Assembly: GCA_014281115.1 (NCBI GenBank)
Contig: JACONQ010000013.1
Span: forward strand, 1,354,501-1,418,500
From: Laburnicola sp. R22_1
Taxonomy: Eukaryota > Ascomycota > Dothideomycetes > Pleosporales > Didymosphaeriaceae
Length of the DNA: 64,000 bases
Direction: 5' to 3'
Shown in pieces: positions 42,492-54,824 of this stretch; position 1 is the stretch's first letter; the number at the start of each line of letters is the position of its first letter. The notes beneath the pieces are model-generated. The model was not told the origin of the DNA. It saw only the letters and a list, made by a program, of their open reading frames with translations, and searched no databases. Position numbers and translations under genes: made by a program.

Positions 42492-44119
42492 ATGGACGTC
42501 TCAGCATGTGCACCCGCGACTTCGGTCGCCGGCGGCCCCCTCCAGATTGCTGTTACTACTAACAGCGACTTCGTCATTCAACTCACGCCGGCTGTAAAGC
42601 CTCTCAGCGAGAAAGTGGCCAACACACCGAAGCGTGCGCGAGCAGTTCAGTTCCGTGTCAACCGGACTGTCTTGCATGACCATTCGAGCTTCTTTCAGAC
42701 TATTCTTCGTAGTCGCCCTGATTTGGTACGTATTGCGACGTTGAAGACCTCGTCTTGCGGTTCCTAACACTGGCAGGGCCTCGTCACCTTCGAGAACAAG
42801 GGCAATGGCTTCGGCTATGCCCTCGAGATCTGGCTCCGCGCCATCCATGGAGCTCACAAGCTCCCTCAGAACCTCAAGGCGACTCATATTGAGCGAGCCT
42901 GGGTCGCAATTGGAGTTGGCGAGCAATTCGGCTTCGCGCCTCACCACATCGACAAGGTGAAGCCGTGGTTTTTGGAGTGTTATCAATACGCGCTAAACAA
43001 CGGCGCCGGTCTCACACCTATGACAGCGTGCTGCCTCGCATTTCCGTGCAGTGTCTTTGATCACGCAGAAGGCTTCATGAAGCTTACCAAGTATCTTGCC
43101 TACCATACCAACGGTAATATCTTCACCCACAACCCCAGCAGCTTCCATGCGCTCAACCAGGATGCGCGAATTCTCGATGGTATGTTAATCATGCTCATAA
43201 CGTGACAAAGATGGGAAGGCTAATGCTCTTTAGGTCCGCTCACGACTGCTCGAGCTCACATCCAATCCATCCTCGACAAAGAGCTGAATTTTCCGCTCGA
43301 TAAACTCCATCGCGCAACTTGTTCTTGTCGCAAGGAGACTGCATTCGACTACGAAGACGCTCTGAGAGCCCTCGACTGCTGGCCCCTCGATAGCGCCGTA
43401 CAGAAGTACCCCATTGCCGAGATCATCGCGGAGCTCGACAAATTCGAATTTACACCTAAGACGACAAAGTGCGAGTCTGGCATCTGCATCCACGACTTCA
43501 AGAATTCCGTCAATATAGCTATTCGTAAGGCAAAGTTTGCTTTCGATGGACTCTGCTTGGACTGCATGGAGCGGAGCCAGGTTGAGAACATGGAGGGCCA
43601 TACACGTCAGGTGAGGCACACTGGAACACGCAATACACAGGTAGACTGATCTTCATCATTAGGCCTTTGTTGAGAAGAATTCGCCTTTCAAGGGTTGTTG
43701 GGACATAGACTGCCGCTTCGGCCATGGACGTGCTTCCTGGTCAGTCATCCTATGTATTTTGTATCATGAGGGAATTCAAAGCGCTCACAATTGACAGGTA
43801 CTATTCCTGGATGGGACCTTCCTCCATCCGCCGCGACATCCTCAATAAGTACCGCGAGGAGAAGCGTGCCCTGGGCATCACCAATCGTGGTCGACGTGGT
43901 AGACGCGCTCCTCGTACGGACAGTGTGCCCACAACTGCCCTGGCTGCACTCTCTGTCCATACTCCAAACGGCTCCAGCGACAAGGAGAACAACGGTGCTA
44001 ACAAGCTCGACCACGATCTGGATGATGAGGACGAGTTCTTCGACGCCGAAGACGCTTCTCTTGGCGGCTATACCGTGACCGACGAGAACGAGGTGCTTGA
44101 TCATGATGCTGTGAACTAA
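42492..44119 (+). CDS. BTB-like, Cys-rich hypothetical protein
   Basis: Five exons (42492-42725, 42777-43179, 43234-43610, 43663-43739, 43798-44119) encode 470 residues. All junctions use GT/AG and keep phase. The region FRVNRTVLHDHSSFFQTILRS followed by YALEIWLRAIHG resembles the start of a BTB/POZ fold, which mediates dimerisation or Cullin-3 binding. A Cys/His-rich segment follows: CSCRKE, CESGIC, LCLDCMERS, then GCWDIDCRFGHG. Its spacing could hold one or two zinc ions. The C terminus is acidic and disordered, after a stretch of basic RRGRRAPR. This looks like one of the fungal BTB families of unknown role. Confidence 0.72.
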
Positions 44120-44685
44120 ACGGTGAGTTACCTTATGATACATGATTCCAAACTGGATGTATGCTTATAGCTGTTCCATATAGTTGTTCTACCGTGTGGG
44201 ACGGCGCACGACTATTGCCCACGAGCTCTAATTTCTGGCGTGGAATTGTTCGAAATAAACCTATTTGTTTAGGACGACCGACGAAACATATCGACGTACG
44301 GCAACGAAGAAATCTTCAGAGCACTTTGGGAGCTTGATCCATGAGCGTTTTTCTACGAAATAACTCTCCTTCGGCGTCTGACTGCATTGTGGGGAGATGT
44401 GGTCTCTTCGACTGCGAAAATGAATACCAGGAGGAAGCGCTTCGGTGCGGCGTCTCCATAGCTTAATATACCACTTCACATACTCAAGCTGTGTACATGC
44501 AATTAATGCTTTGATGTAAACATGTTTCATGGTTAAAAGATGTCAATTTCTGCATACTCTGTGTTCTGAGGTCACTATGAACACACCGCCACCGCCTTCC
44601 TATGCATGCTTCTTTCTCTATTGGTCATAACAAGTGCTCCATGCACTCACCCCTCATGCACTCTCCATCCCTTGACCCCCCCTCT
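44120..44685. other. intergenic, convergent 3' regions
   Basis: No supported gene between the BTB-like gene and the small acidic protein gene. Confidence 0.5.
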
Positions 44686-45231
44686 TTACGATCCGCTCCC
44701 TTGAGACTTGTCTTTCGGCCTAAACGCAAGTTCGCGCTGAGTCTTTGAGTCCGCCGTGGACGTGTCGGTTTCCGTTTTTACACTATCATCGTTGTTATGA
44801 TTGTGGGCGACGTCGTCGACTTCACCCGCTGAGATGGCGTTTTTCCTTTTTCCCATGTGTGCTCTGCGAACAGCGCTGGTCATGGGGGGAGTTTTCTCGT
44901 CGTCGGCGTCGTCGTCGGCGTCGAAGACGACGTATGATGAGAAGGAGGTGAGTCTGAAGGGTGTGTTAGATGGTTTGATTGATTGTGTGGGGGAGTAAGA
45001 AGGGTATCAATATTCATTGGATAAATAAATAAGTAGTGAGGGTATGTAAGGGTATGTGACGTACTTGTTTTTCTTCCTAGGCGGTGATTGGGTTGGCGTT
45101 TGCTGTGTGGCTTCTTCGGAGGAGGAGGGAGAGGAGGCGGGCGTGGGCGCGGGTGTGGGAGAGAGTGGGCGGCTGGCTATGCTCATGGGGCCGAAGTATG
45201 GGTCTAGTTTGGCGCTGGGTTTGGGTGGCAT
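44686..45231 (-). CDS. small disordered hypothetical protein
   Basis: Exons 45065-45231 and 44686-44953, with a 111-nt intron whose junction restores a Lys codon, encode 144 residues. A Pro/Ser-rich N-terminal half (MPPKPSAKLDPYFGPMSIAS) leads to a basic PPRKKNK. An acidic Asp-Ala-Asp repeat follows, then SAVRRAHMGKRKNAISAGEV and a charged tail. No known domain. The continuous frame across the intron is the main support. Confidence 0.65.
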
Positions 45232-45522
45232 GGTGGGTGGGTGGGTGGGTTACGTGGTATGGTTAAAAGGGGTGCGGAGAAGGCTTTGGTCTGGGAGGAT
45301 TTTGCTCTGTAAGGGGAGTGCGCGGTTTGGGTATTGAATGACGAGTGAGGTTGTTACTATATATATAGCATGGCCATGCCTCCGTGCAAACATGTTTGTG
45401 GGTCTTACACACTTACACACTGTTTCGCAACTTTTGATCAAGCACCAAGACAGTCTCAGATTTGTTTCTTTTTTTAATGTATCACACCGCATACACCACA
45501 TGGATCAAGCGCTCACCCAAAC

Positions 45523-47127
45523 TCAGACTTTCAACTCGGCCGTCTCCCCCAGCTTCAACGTCCCCGCATCGACATATCTCTTCAGCGCCACTTTGACCTC
45601 CCTCTCATAGAACGCCTCGACTTGCTGCGGGCTCCGTCCAATAAACGTACCCGGGTCCAGCAGCGCATCCAGCTCTCCCAGAATCGGCTTGAAAAACTCC
45701 GTCTTCCTGATACGCTCGATCAAGTCATTGTCACGCCCGTGCTGCTTGACCTCAGCGCCAGCTTCGTGGCTGAGGACGCGGATCTCCTCGTGGGCGTCCT
45801 GGCGCGAGATTCCCTTCTTGACGAGCGCCATGATGACGTTCTCGGTGGCCATGAAGGGGAGCTCGGCGTCGACGCGCTTGCGGATCATGGCCGGGTAGAC
45901 GACGAGGCCAGAGGAGATGTTGTTGAGGAGGATAAGCGATGCGTCGGCTGACAGGAAGCTCTGGGGTAAGGCCATTCTTCGGATAGCGCCTGGAAAGTCA
46001 GTATACCAAAGAAGTCAAGGAGATCATGGGTGCCTTACTGTCGTCTAGCGTGCGCTCCATCCACTGCGCCGCATACGTTGCGCTTGCGTCGGTATTCAGG
46101 TTCCTCAGCTTTCGACCGAGCGAACACAGACGCTCGCTACGCATGGGATTTCGCTTGTAGGCCATGGCGGAAGAGCCAATTTGTGTGGATTCAAAGGGCT
46201 CCTCGAGCTCCTTGAAGGAGGCCAGGAGGCGGATGGCTGTACCGATGTTCTCGCATGTTGCGCCGAAGGAGGCAAGAGCGTTCAAGACATCGACATCGAC
46301 TTTTCGTGTGTAGGTTTGACTGGAGATTATGTAGGCGGAAGAGAAACCGGCTTTCTGGGTAACGAGGTCGTCCAGTTGCTCGACCTTGGAGTGGTCACCC
46401 TCGAAGATTTGGAGGAAGGAGGCCTATTGGGATATTAGCTATGCTCGCCACTCAAAGATCGGCGTAAAAAGTACCTGCGTGCCAGTCGTACCCTTCACAC
46501 CGCGGAATCTCAAATCATCTCTCGCGCGCTCAAGGTTCTTGAGATCCTTCAGTAGATCCTGAATCCACAGACACGCTCGCTTTCCCACAGTGGTCAATTG
46601 AGCGGGCTGGAGATGCGTGTACCCCAAGCAAGGCAGGCTCTTGTACTCCTTTGCGAAGGTCGACAGCTTCTCGATGACTGTAGCCAACTTGGGAAGCAAG
46701 AGATCTAGGCCATCTCGCAGGAAGATCTATACATGTTTAGCCACCTAATCCACCGAGCTTACGACGATAGACTCACTAAATCCGCATTGTCCGTACAATA
46801 GCAGCTCGTTGCTCCCCAGTGAATGATCCCCCTCGCAGCCGGCGCCTTCTCACCAAACGCATACACATGCGCCATAACGTCATGCCTCCTCTTCTTCTCC
46901 TCTTCGGCCGCGATCTGAAACTCGTCGTCCTGGATCACCTGATGTTGCTTCATCTGGCTAATGGCGTCATCAGAAATGTCGAGGCCAAGCTCCTTCTCCG
47001 ACTCTGCGAGCCAGACCCAAAGTTGCCGCCAGGTGCTGAAGCGGTTGCGCGGGCTGAAGAGGTACTTCATCTCCTGAGAGGAGTACCGCGAGTTGAGCGG
47101 ATCCTGGTATGTGTCGTTGGCAGACAT
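45523..47127 (-). CDS. ADE13: adenylosuccinate lyase
   Basis: Exons 46777-47127, 46475-46726, 46039-46423 and 45523-45989, with introns of 49-51 nt, encode 484 residues, the normal length. The fumarase/aspartase signature appears as [10 protein letters not shown] in the third exon. [17 protein letters not shown] holds the conserved His loop, and [18 protein letters not shown] the second conserved His region. It removes fumarate from SAICAR and adenylosuccinate in purine synthesis, in the cytosol. The flexible signature loop and all three conserved regions look intact. Confidence 0.96.
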
Positions 47128-48610
47128 GGTTGCTATCGCGCCTGTGTTAGTAGAGTGCCGCGTGTGCGCAATAGGTATAAGACGAGAGCAGCACGATCGA
47201 AATCGTGATACATATGTAAGAGACAAGGGAAAGTGCTGATGGATGCTGCCTTCGATCCGTCAAGGTATAGCTGTGGTTGTTGTGGTTGTAGAGTACAGGT
47301 AACTGCGAAACACGAATGCGAACTGCCTCACAACTCCAATGTCTCCCACTAGACACGAATATCACTCCTTTTTTCCGGCCTGCAGTCGACGGTCTCCCAT
47401 TCTGAGAAGCAGCAGACACCCTGCAATCACCCACGCGCACAAAAGTAGAAACAACCCACCGAATATACCCTTCCAACTTTCAATGCTCCCTAAAAAACAC
47501 CTCTTGTATGGTTATTATCAATGCGTGCGCCGCAATTGACTGTTCAAGAATCTGTGGAGATGAGTCTGGGGAGGAGATTGGACGTGCCGGGTGTGCGGTG
47601 TTCGTGTCGGGACGGGGATGTTAAACCCCACCAGCCCACCTTTACGCGTCGCGCAGGAAAAAAAAAGTCGGCCGTTCAGGCGGGACAGACGCCGCCGAAA
47701 ACCGGAGCTAAAACTGCCCACAATTGGGGGTATCGAATGATCGAATGATCGGGGCTCCCAATGTGTATAGCCCACGGAAAGGAGTTTGGGTAATTGCAAC
47801 TTATCAATATTGCGAAAACGCTTGTGGTTGATGGGCTGACCGGGAGGGGTACGGCTACGTCAGAGGCTGTAACGTTTGCCAGAGGTGCTGCTGTAATGGG
47901 TACCAGAACCTACAATGCTTATAGTATTACAACTTGCTCGGGATGCCAAATGAGCAAGGAAGTACTAGATGATCATAGGAAACAACAACGATGGTACACC
48001 TAAAATGTTCCCTACTAATAATCAACCCCTCAGTTCTCTTACTCTATTCACAACCTTACTCTACCATTCCAACCTAGAAAACAAATCATTTGCTCAGAGC
48101 CAGTATCCGATGAACAATAGAGTTGACCATGGTACGAGTATTAAGATCATCAAACGACTATGATTGAATACTAGAAGGTACGATGCCGCTCGTGAACGCT
48201 ACATCCAAACATAAAAATAACAAAAGAGTCCCCGCAATGCAAGCCCAAACGTAGAGGTAAGTTCCATATCTGCGCCATCCATGCTCTCCCCGTAAATTAC
48301 TTTCATCCCGCAAGCTCGATCAGCCCTATGGTCGAATACGGCTCGGCATGCGGCGGCATGGGTTGGGACGGACAACACTGCAGCTGCCGCTGCCGCCTCA
48401 AGTGTGGCGGCAGCCGGCTTTGGTTTTCCATGCACATAGGAGTATTTGACCCGTCGCCCAAGGAACAAATTCCGAACCGCCGTGAGCCATGCAGGTGCCG
48501 GTCTGGTCAGTCCACGCTGGAGGCCGACTCGCGGCATGACCGAGACGATCGTGAACGATGCAGTCGCCTGCGTAGCCACTCCGTTTTCCGAAATTGAATC
48601 TTGATTTCCT
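47128..48610. other. 1.5-kb intergenic region
   Basis: Upstream of ADE13 and downstream of the PalI/SUR7 gene. No supported gene. The minus-strand frame at 48199-48660 overlaps the end of the neighbouring gene and lacks features. Confidence 0.45.
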
Positions 48611-49614
48611 TTATGACTTCTCCTGCACACCGTCAGTCCCATTATCATCGTTGGCCCCATGCATAACCGCCCCTTCTGTGGGCGTATTTTCTGTCATCTG
48701 ATATGCCTTCTCGCTCCCCCTCTTCCTCCCCGTCTTCACGTCCCTCCGACTAGCACAGCAGCAGCACAAACCTGTTTGTACCAGCCATGCGAAAATGGCA
48801 AACGCGCTCGCCACCCACATGAAGGCAAACATGGTCGTGCCGATGTTCCCCTTGATGTTGAGCTCGGAAACGCTGCTCATGACGTTGCGGAAAATAATGA
48901 ACATGACGGTTGCGATTACGGAAGCGACGGTGCAGAGCAGCGCGTTTATGCAGGTGAGGATGGCGATGGGCAGCGTCCACCAGCGGGAGAGGATCGAGAT
49001 GGGCATCAAGAAGATGAGGACGAAGGAAAGGCATGCGGAGGTAAGGAAGAAGCCGAACATGACTTGGGATACGGTTTTGATGAGGTCGAGAATATCATTG
49101 ATGTCGGCGGGAAGGTTGACTAGTGATATTAGTAAAGACGGCGGTGCAGTGAGAGAGGAGACTGACTCGATGCCCCAGCTAATAGTTCACTTCTCAAGAT
49201 AGCCACCGGATTGAACCAGTACAGCGCCTGCGGCGGTGAGCAGTATGTCACCCCCTCGCCCACGTAGCCCTCGCAGAAGCTCCATAGTCCAACTTGGTAA
49301 AAATCATGTAATCCCAGCGTCTGCGCGATTGTATTGATGAGGGCGAAGTTGGGCACCGACGCCGGAACGATGTGGCTAACATCGATGCGGATGAAGTACC
49401 AATTCTTGACTACAGAATCGGTGGAGGTGCCGCCGATCTCGACGAGTATGAGGAAAATAACGGTGATGAAGAGAAAGAATGAAGTGAGGAGCGCCCAGAT
49501 CTTGCGCGTTCGTGTCGCGCGCTTGATCTGCGCTTTCGAGAGTTCAGGAACATTGGTAGGAGCGGAGTTGGAGGAAGAGGTCGCGGATCTTTGGCGGCGA
49601 TTGAAGACACGCAT
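48611..49614 (-). CDS. PalI/SUR7-family four-helix membrane protein
   Basis: Exons 49167-49614 and 48611-49119, with a 47-nt intron, encode 318 residues. After a basic N terminus comes TM1 (IWALLTSFFLFITVIFLILV). An extracellular loop contains FCEGYVGEGVTYCSPP, the Cys pair with the aromatic context of the PalI/SUR7 family. Three more helices follow (MFGFFLTSACLSFVLIFLMP; WTLPIAILTCINALLCTVAS; TTMFAFMWVASAFAIFAWLV), then a Cys cluster (GLCCCCASRR) that is probably palmitoylated and an acidic tail. Relatives organise eisosomes/MCC patches or act in ambient-pH and cell-wall signalling at the plasma membrane. Confidence 0.88.
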
Positions 49615-50809
49615 CGCAGCCGTGAGCCGGCCGGCAAGATGTACAGATGAAGACCAAAGAATGAATAGCTGTATAACAAAGAAGGAGAAAGAGAATGGAT
49701 ACTGTACTAACTTGCCAGGCTCTTGACGCTTTCGTAACGCGCGTGCGCGGCCGATGGAGCTGTCGATATTATGGGAGTTCGACAGGCCCCTGCTGGCTAT
49801 GACATCAGACCGGCTACCTAGATCTCACTTATACCTCCCAAGTCCACACATCTCGCTGCGCAGCAGCATCCTGGTTAATAAGTCACTAGATATATGTAGA
49901 TGGCCGGCGCATCCTTTCTAATAAAAGCTAGCAGTTGGGTAAAGAAGATCGCCAGCGCAATCGTGCTGGGCTCCCCAATAGCATTTGCGTTGCCAGCACG
50001 ACTGCGCCAACAGAGGCAACGTCAGCGATCGAAGTGTACGACGACGCCAAGGATGCCCCCAAACGAGGGCTGTTCATCATATGACCAATAATTACAAGTG
50101 GACGAGAATCACGATCCTGCTTCAGGCTTGTAACTCTTCCGCCACGCCTTTGCAATGGTGATTCAGACATCGGATGCCACGGAGGCTTGCATGTATAGCT
50201 TAGAGGCTTGGTCCGGCGGGTGATCTGCAGATTCACGATTGGTGATCTCCGAACATCCACATCTGGAATAGTGCACCGAGACTTTCGGTTCACGTTCGGC
50301 GGGAGTCCTCTAGGATGATTCACCACTTCAAGGACGCTTTGCACTGATGATGGTCTCTATTTCGCCCTACTCAAATTTGTCGAAGCTGCTCATATATACG
50401 AGACAATGTTTACAGCTTCCACCGCTCCCGTGGCACTGTAGGCCGGGCCTATCAACATCCTCTCATTCTTTGCTTTTGAAAATAATATAAATTACAGATA
50501 AGCCAACGCCTTCCATCGCCGTCCCCGCTGTATAAACCCTAGGTGGTTCGCCGATCGTGTACACTACGAAAGCCGCATATGAGAAGTGTGATCAATGGAT
50601 ATGTGCCGAAGAAGACTCCGTGTTGCTGGTAGATCAAAAAGGAGTTGCGCTGTCTATGCCATTCGAGAGGTCGTCATGTCCACAAGAAGAAATTCAATGA
50701 GGTGAAACGGAAAGACTCAGCCAGTGAGCGCCAGGTGTAACGGATGCTGCTCGTAAAAGGCGCGTGAAGTAAACCCGATCGTTGGCATGGATGCAGAGCC
50801 ATGGGTGGC
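49615..50809. other. 1.2-kb intergenic region
   Basis: No supported gene. Short open frames on both strands lack homology or splice support. Confidence 0.45.
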
Positions 50810-52971
50810 TCATGCGGAAACAACCATGTTCAAAGTAGGCCTCAAGGAAGCCATCATGTCATCCTGCGTACCAACCATCTCCTTCGGTATCCTGCTGACA
50901 CGGTAGGCTCCGTTGCGAACAGCCATCCTTCCGGCGGCCGACATGCCCGAACGATTGGAGCGGATTGAACCAGCGTCCGAGGCGTTGGAGCCTGGGTCAC
51001 GGAGACGTGGTGGAGGGGCAAAGTCCAACGCAGTGAAAGTGCTTGAGTTGCGGAGCAGGTGGCTACGAAATGTTAGCTTGAGGCTCTTCTGAGTAGGTGT
51101 CTTATACTTACGGGCTGGGCATAACAGGCAGCTCATCGTAAGCGCCTGCTAAGGGAGTATGGGGTCGCACCGCAGGACTGAAAGGCCTATGGCTACCTAA
51201 CGGGCTGTCTGGTCTCAGGCCGTTCTGCCTGTCTCTGAACGAGACAGGCGGAGCAAAGTCAGCCGCGTTGAAGATGCCAAAGTCATCGCCTAGCTTTGCC
51301 GGAGTCGGCAGAGAGGCGAGCGGGGCAGGAGGAGGCATAGGCTTCCTTTGTGCTGGCAACCGGCCGCTCATAGAAGACATGTTGCGAGGCGGGAACCGCG
51401 ATGAGCCCATTGAACTTTGAGACATGTGAGGGCCTTGAGCAGTAGAAACAGTGTTGCTGCGAAATCTCGGTGGTGCACGTGGGGGTGGTGTCATGGCACG
51501 ACGAGTAACTGGCTGCGCGAAGGGAGCCGTAGGCTGGACCACAATGAAGTTTCCCGTGTGAGGATCGAAGACACTGCCATCAAGATATTCTGAACTGTAA
51601 TCCTCGTGGTAGTCTTCGTATATGTTGGCACCTGCAGGCTCGGGCTTCGAGTCGTCGAAGTATTCTTTGTAGAAGGATCGGATACGGTTGGCACGTTGCT
51701 CTGGGTCCTCGTTCACGTCGTCCGGGGCATCTGGGGGCAACGGACGCAAGCTCATCGACAAGCGGTTTGTGCTGTTTCCGAAGTCGCCAACAGCAAGACC
51801 GTTGGAGGGACCTCTGGAAATGGGACGGCGGGGCTCGGGTGCAAAGGGGGCGGGTTGCACAGCCCTAGGCTCTTGTTGGGGAGGAGACGGTGGGGTAAAT
51901 TGGAAACCTGCGCCATAGCTTGAATCGCTCAGCATGCTCATCGTGTTTCCATGTACGGCGGCTTGCTGAGATTGAACCCGCGGAGGTGGGCTAGGCGTAG
52001 TGGCAGCGCGAGCTTTTGTATCCTGAATAGGAGGAGCCGGGGGCGGGGGCGGGTTTGCTGCCGTTGGCGTATAAGCGATATAGGTGTTGGCAGGCTTCTC
52101 CACATCAGAGGCGGTCTTTAATTGCGCAGGAGGAGCAGGAGCTGGTGGAAGCGGGTCTTCATAGTGGGGGTTCAACGGGCTTAGAGGTACGACGGCCTGT
52201 TCCGGATACCTGACCTCAGAGAGAGATTTCTCGGTGGACGTTTCAGGGGAATTCGATGAGGAACGGATAGGCGGAGATTGAGACATTCGCTGCGCGTTCC
52301 TCAATAGGCTACCATTCATCCTGTCGGTAGCGCCACTCGAAGACGTATGCATGGATGCATTGTCGCGATGGGCGCTGCGGAGGCTGGCATTGTCCTTCAC
52401 GGAGGCTACCTGGCGGTATGGGTCGTACGAGTCTTTCGTAGACTGAGAAAGGGAGTGCAGAGATTCGTGCGAGCCGTTCAAGGCAGGAGGGAGGAAATAA
52501 GGGCTGGCAAGGTCCGGTTCCAGCGACAATCCCCTCCCGTGAGACTTCTCGACATCGTTCAGACTCATCTCCGGGCCCTTGTTGCCTTTCCTCTTTGCAC
52601 CATTTGCTGGATCTATACCAAAGTCGAGGGACTTGTATTTGTCGTCCTTGTCTTCTGCTTTCAACTTCCTCAGGTTCCTTCGGTGGAGAATGACGAGCAC
52701 GACGGCGAGAATTCCAATGGGCAAGCTGGCGTCTATTAGCAACGACCTACCAACAGCAGTACGACTAGACCTACACAACAGCAAGCACAATGAATAAGGT
52801 GGGCGTCTGGGTGGGCTTGGTGCAGCCAGGGTCACTGTCGTTTGTGCACGTCGCACGGGCTACCAGCACTCGCGAAGCGTCCTCGACGGTCGTGCTAGAC
52901 GCCGCTCTCAGCGCAATGCCTCCTTCTCTCCTCGTATGGCGGTGCATGTGTGTGTGGTGTAGTCGATCCAT
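50810..52971 (-). CDS. single-pass membrane protein with long proline-rich cytoplasmic tail
   Basis: Exons 52775-52971, 51112-52725 and 50810-51062, with 49-nt introns, encode 687 residues. Residues ~1-50 are a short, probably extracellular segment with two Cys (ATCTNDSDPGC). One membrane helix spans the first splice site (TLFIVLAVV joined to LPIGILAVVLVILH). The remaining ~600 residues are disordered, rich in Pro/Ser, with runs such as NPPPPPAPP, many PxxP and SPxR sites, and a conserved-looking RIRSFYKEYFDDSKPE. The layout is that of cell-wall or polarity sensors/scaffolds. No WSC or other ectodomain is visible, and I do not recognise the family. The ATG at 52947 is an alternative start. 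Confidence 0.75.
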
Positions 52972-54824
52972 GACGCCAAAAGCTATGTCGCATGGGCTCG
53001 CGGTGGTTGCTCGCTTTTTGCTACGGCGGCGCACGTTGGCTAGTGTTGCGGTGTATACTCGGGTGGTTGGTGATTTAGATATTAATAGCGTAAGGTCGTA
53101 ACGCGATGGTGAAGGCGGATCGGTGGGTGAATGTGTATATTTCCTGGAGGGATAGCGCTAAGGAGAGACGGCGAAAGGCAAAAACAGCAGCTCTCTTGGG
53201 ACCCAAAAAAGAATGACTGGGGTAAGATACGGACGGCGACAGACACAATTAGTAAAGAGCGGCTCCCAAGAGAGTGAGTGAGGAAGAAGAAGACGGTCGG
53301 GCACGAGGAGAAGAAGAGGCGCCCCGGCTTGTCCGGGCAGGGTGTTTGATTGGCCAGGGGGTCCGTGGGCCCCAGGTGAGACCCTGCACGGGCAGAGTCC
53401 AGCTCCGTCGATGTTGTGTTTGCGCGAACGCCTCAGCATTCCGCGCCGCTGCATGCACCCGCACAGTCTATGCTGCCACTGTGGCATTGTCTATCCATGT
53501 ACTATCATCTATGTTGTGCGCGCATGGCCATCGCGACGCTGCCCCGGTGCACAAGTTGCCAGCGGCCGTCTTCAGGAGGCAGGCGCGATGGGGCCCGCAT
53601 CGCGCCTGGCCCGTTTGCGCACGGCGGGTTATTATTTTGGCAGCCGCACCCCGGTCTGAATATGCAGGTACGGCGCCCACCGGGTTGCTGATTGGTCCCT
53701 CCGTCGGCGCTAGCGACATCACCCGCATCAGCGCCGGCCAAGGTCGAGGACAGCAGCGAGCCATCGCGCCTTTGCAACACTCAGACAGCGTCTTCCCTTT
53801 CATCAACAGCCACCACGCTCTCCGGTCCTGGTCCCTTCACCCTCCCGCCATCCTCCTCCTACCTAGGTATTGCCCGTCCCATCCCCCGCCGGTCGGGAAT
53901 CTCTGTGTTTTCTCCGTCAGCTTCCGCCCCGTCCGCGCGCAGGCCTCATTTCCCGCAGCCACTGTGCCATAGCCTCGCCTCGCCCAGTTGTGCACAGCTC
54001 GGAGCGGAGATGGCTTGCCTCATCCAGGAGGTGCTGCCGTCCCCATTCGCCCATGCGCTTATCCGCACTTCCAGCCTTGCCATCTCCTATCGTCGCCCAC
54101 CCACTGCGATACCCTGAGCCTTGCTCCATCTGGCATCGTGCGCTTTACCGCGTCAATTTCAGCAGATTGTGCACTCTGCCAATGCAACGCCCCGCCTGCA
54201 CGCGTCAAGCAAGAGTCGAGGCTTGTTCCCAAACACAGCTCGCGGACCAAGCCGTCACTCCGCCGCTTGAGGCACCGAAGCTTTTTGTAGTCCGCCGTCG
54301 TATTTTTAAAACCATCTCCTCCACGCGGTAGGGGTGGGGCAAGGAGACCACGCGAGGCGCTTCGCCTTTGCATCCAATTTGCCGCTTAGATGAAGGGGCA
54401 TCTGGACGCACAAGTGGCTGGTCCGTACAAGATTGCTGATCCTTCGCTTCCACCCTCGGAACAAAACTAAACTGTGCACTCGACTTGTGGCTTTGCTAAT
54501 GTGTTTCAGATCATGGATGCATTTTCTGCAGGTAGATGACACATTCCACGTGTAGTTGACGCGCCAGATGCTCGTTACCTCGGAATAACCATTCGCCGTC
54601 AAATCGAGTCATCTTCCATTGCACTTTTACTGTCAATCAATCTAATCAGAACTGGACTACGGCTGCTGGACAAAAGACTGATTACATTCGGCCTTCGTGC
54701 TGCCTATCCTGGGGTACCACAAGATGAACAGACTTTTGTCCTAGTACTGTACTTGCCGTCTGCAGACCAAGATGCAAGCATAAAATAGTAGAGCACACGC
54801 CTCCATCAAGACGTCTCTCCCATC
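52972..54824. other. 1.85-kb GC-rich region without a supported gene
   Basis: Several long open frames overlap here on both strands (for example 53274-53972 plus), but all are Pro/Ala/Arg/Ser/Cys-rich with no domain, no splice pattern and no preferred frame. This is what GC-rich non-coding DNA gives by chance. The first part is the promoter of the membrane protein gene. A transcribed non-coding or leader region cannot be excluded. Confidence 0.5.

Noticed and set aside
48199..48660. 153-codon minus-strand frame
   Set aside because: Overlaps the 3' end of the PalI/SUR7 gene in another frame and shows no recognisable features.
53274..53972. 232-codon plus-strand frame in GC-rich DNA
   Set aside because: Arg/Ala/Cys-rich chance composition, several competing frames on both strands, no domain.
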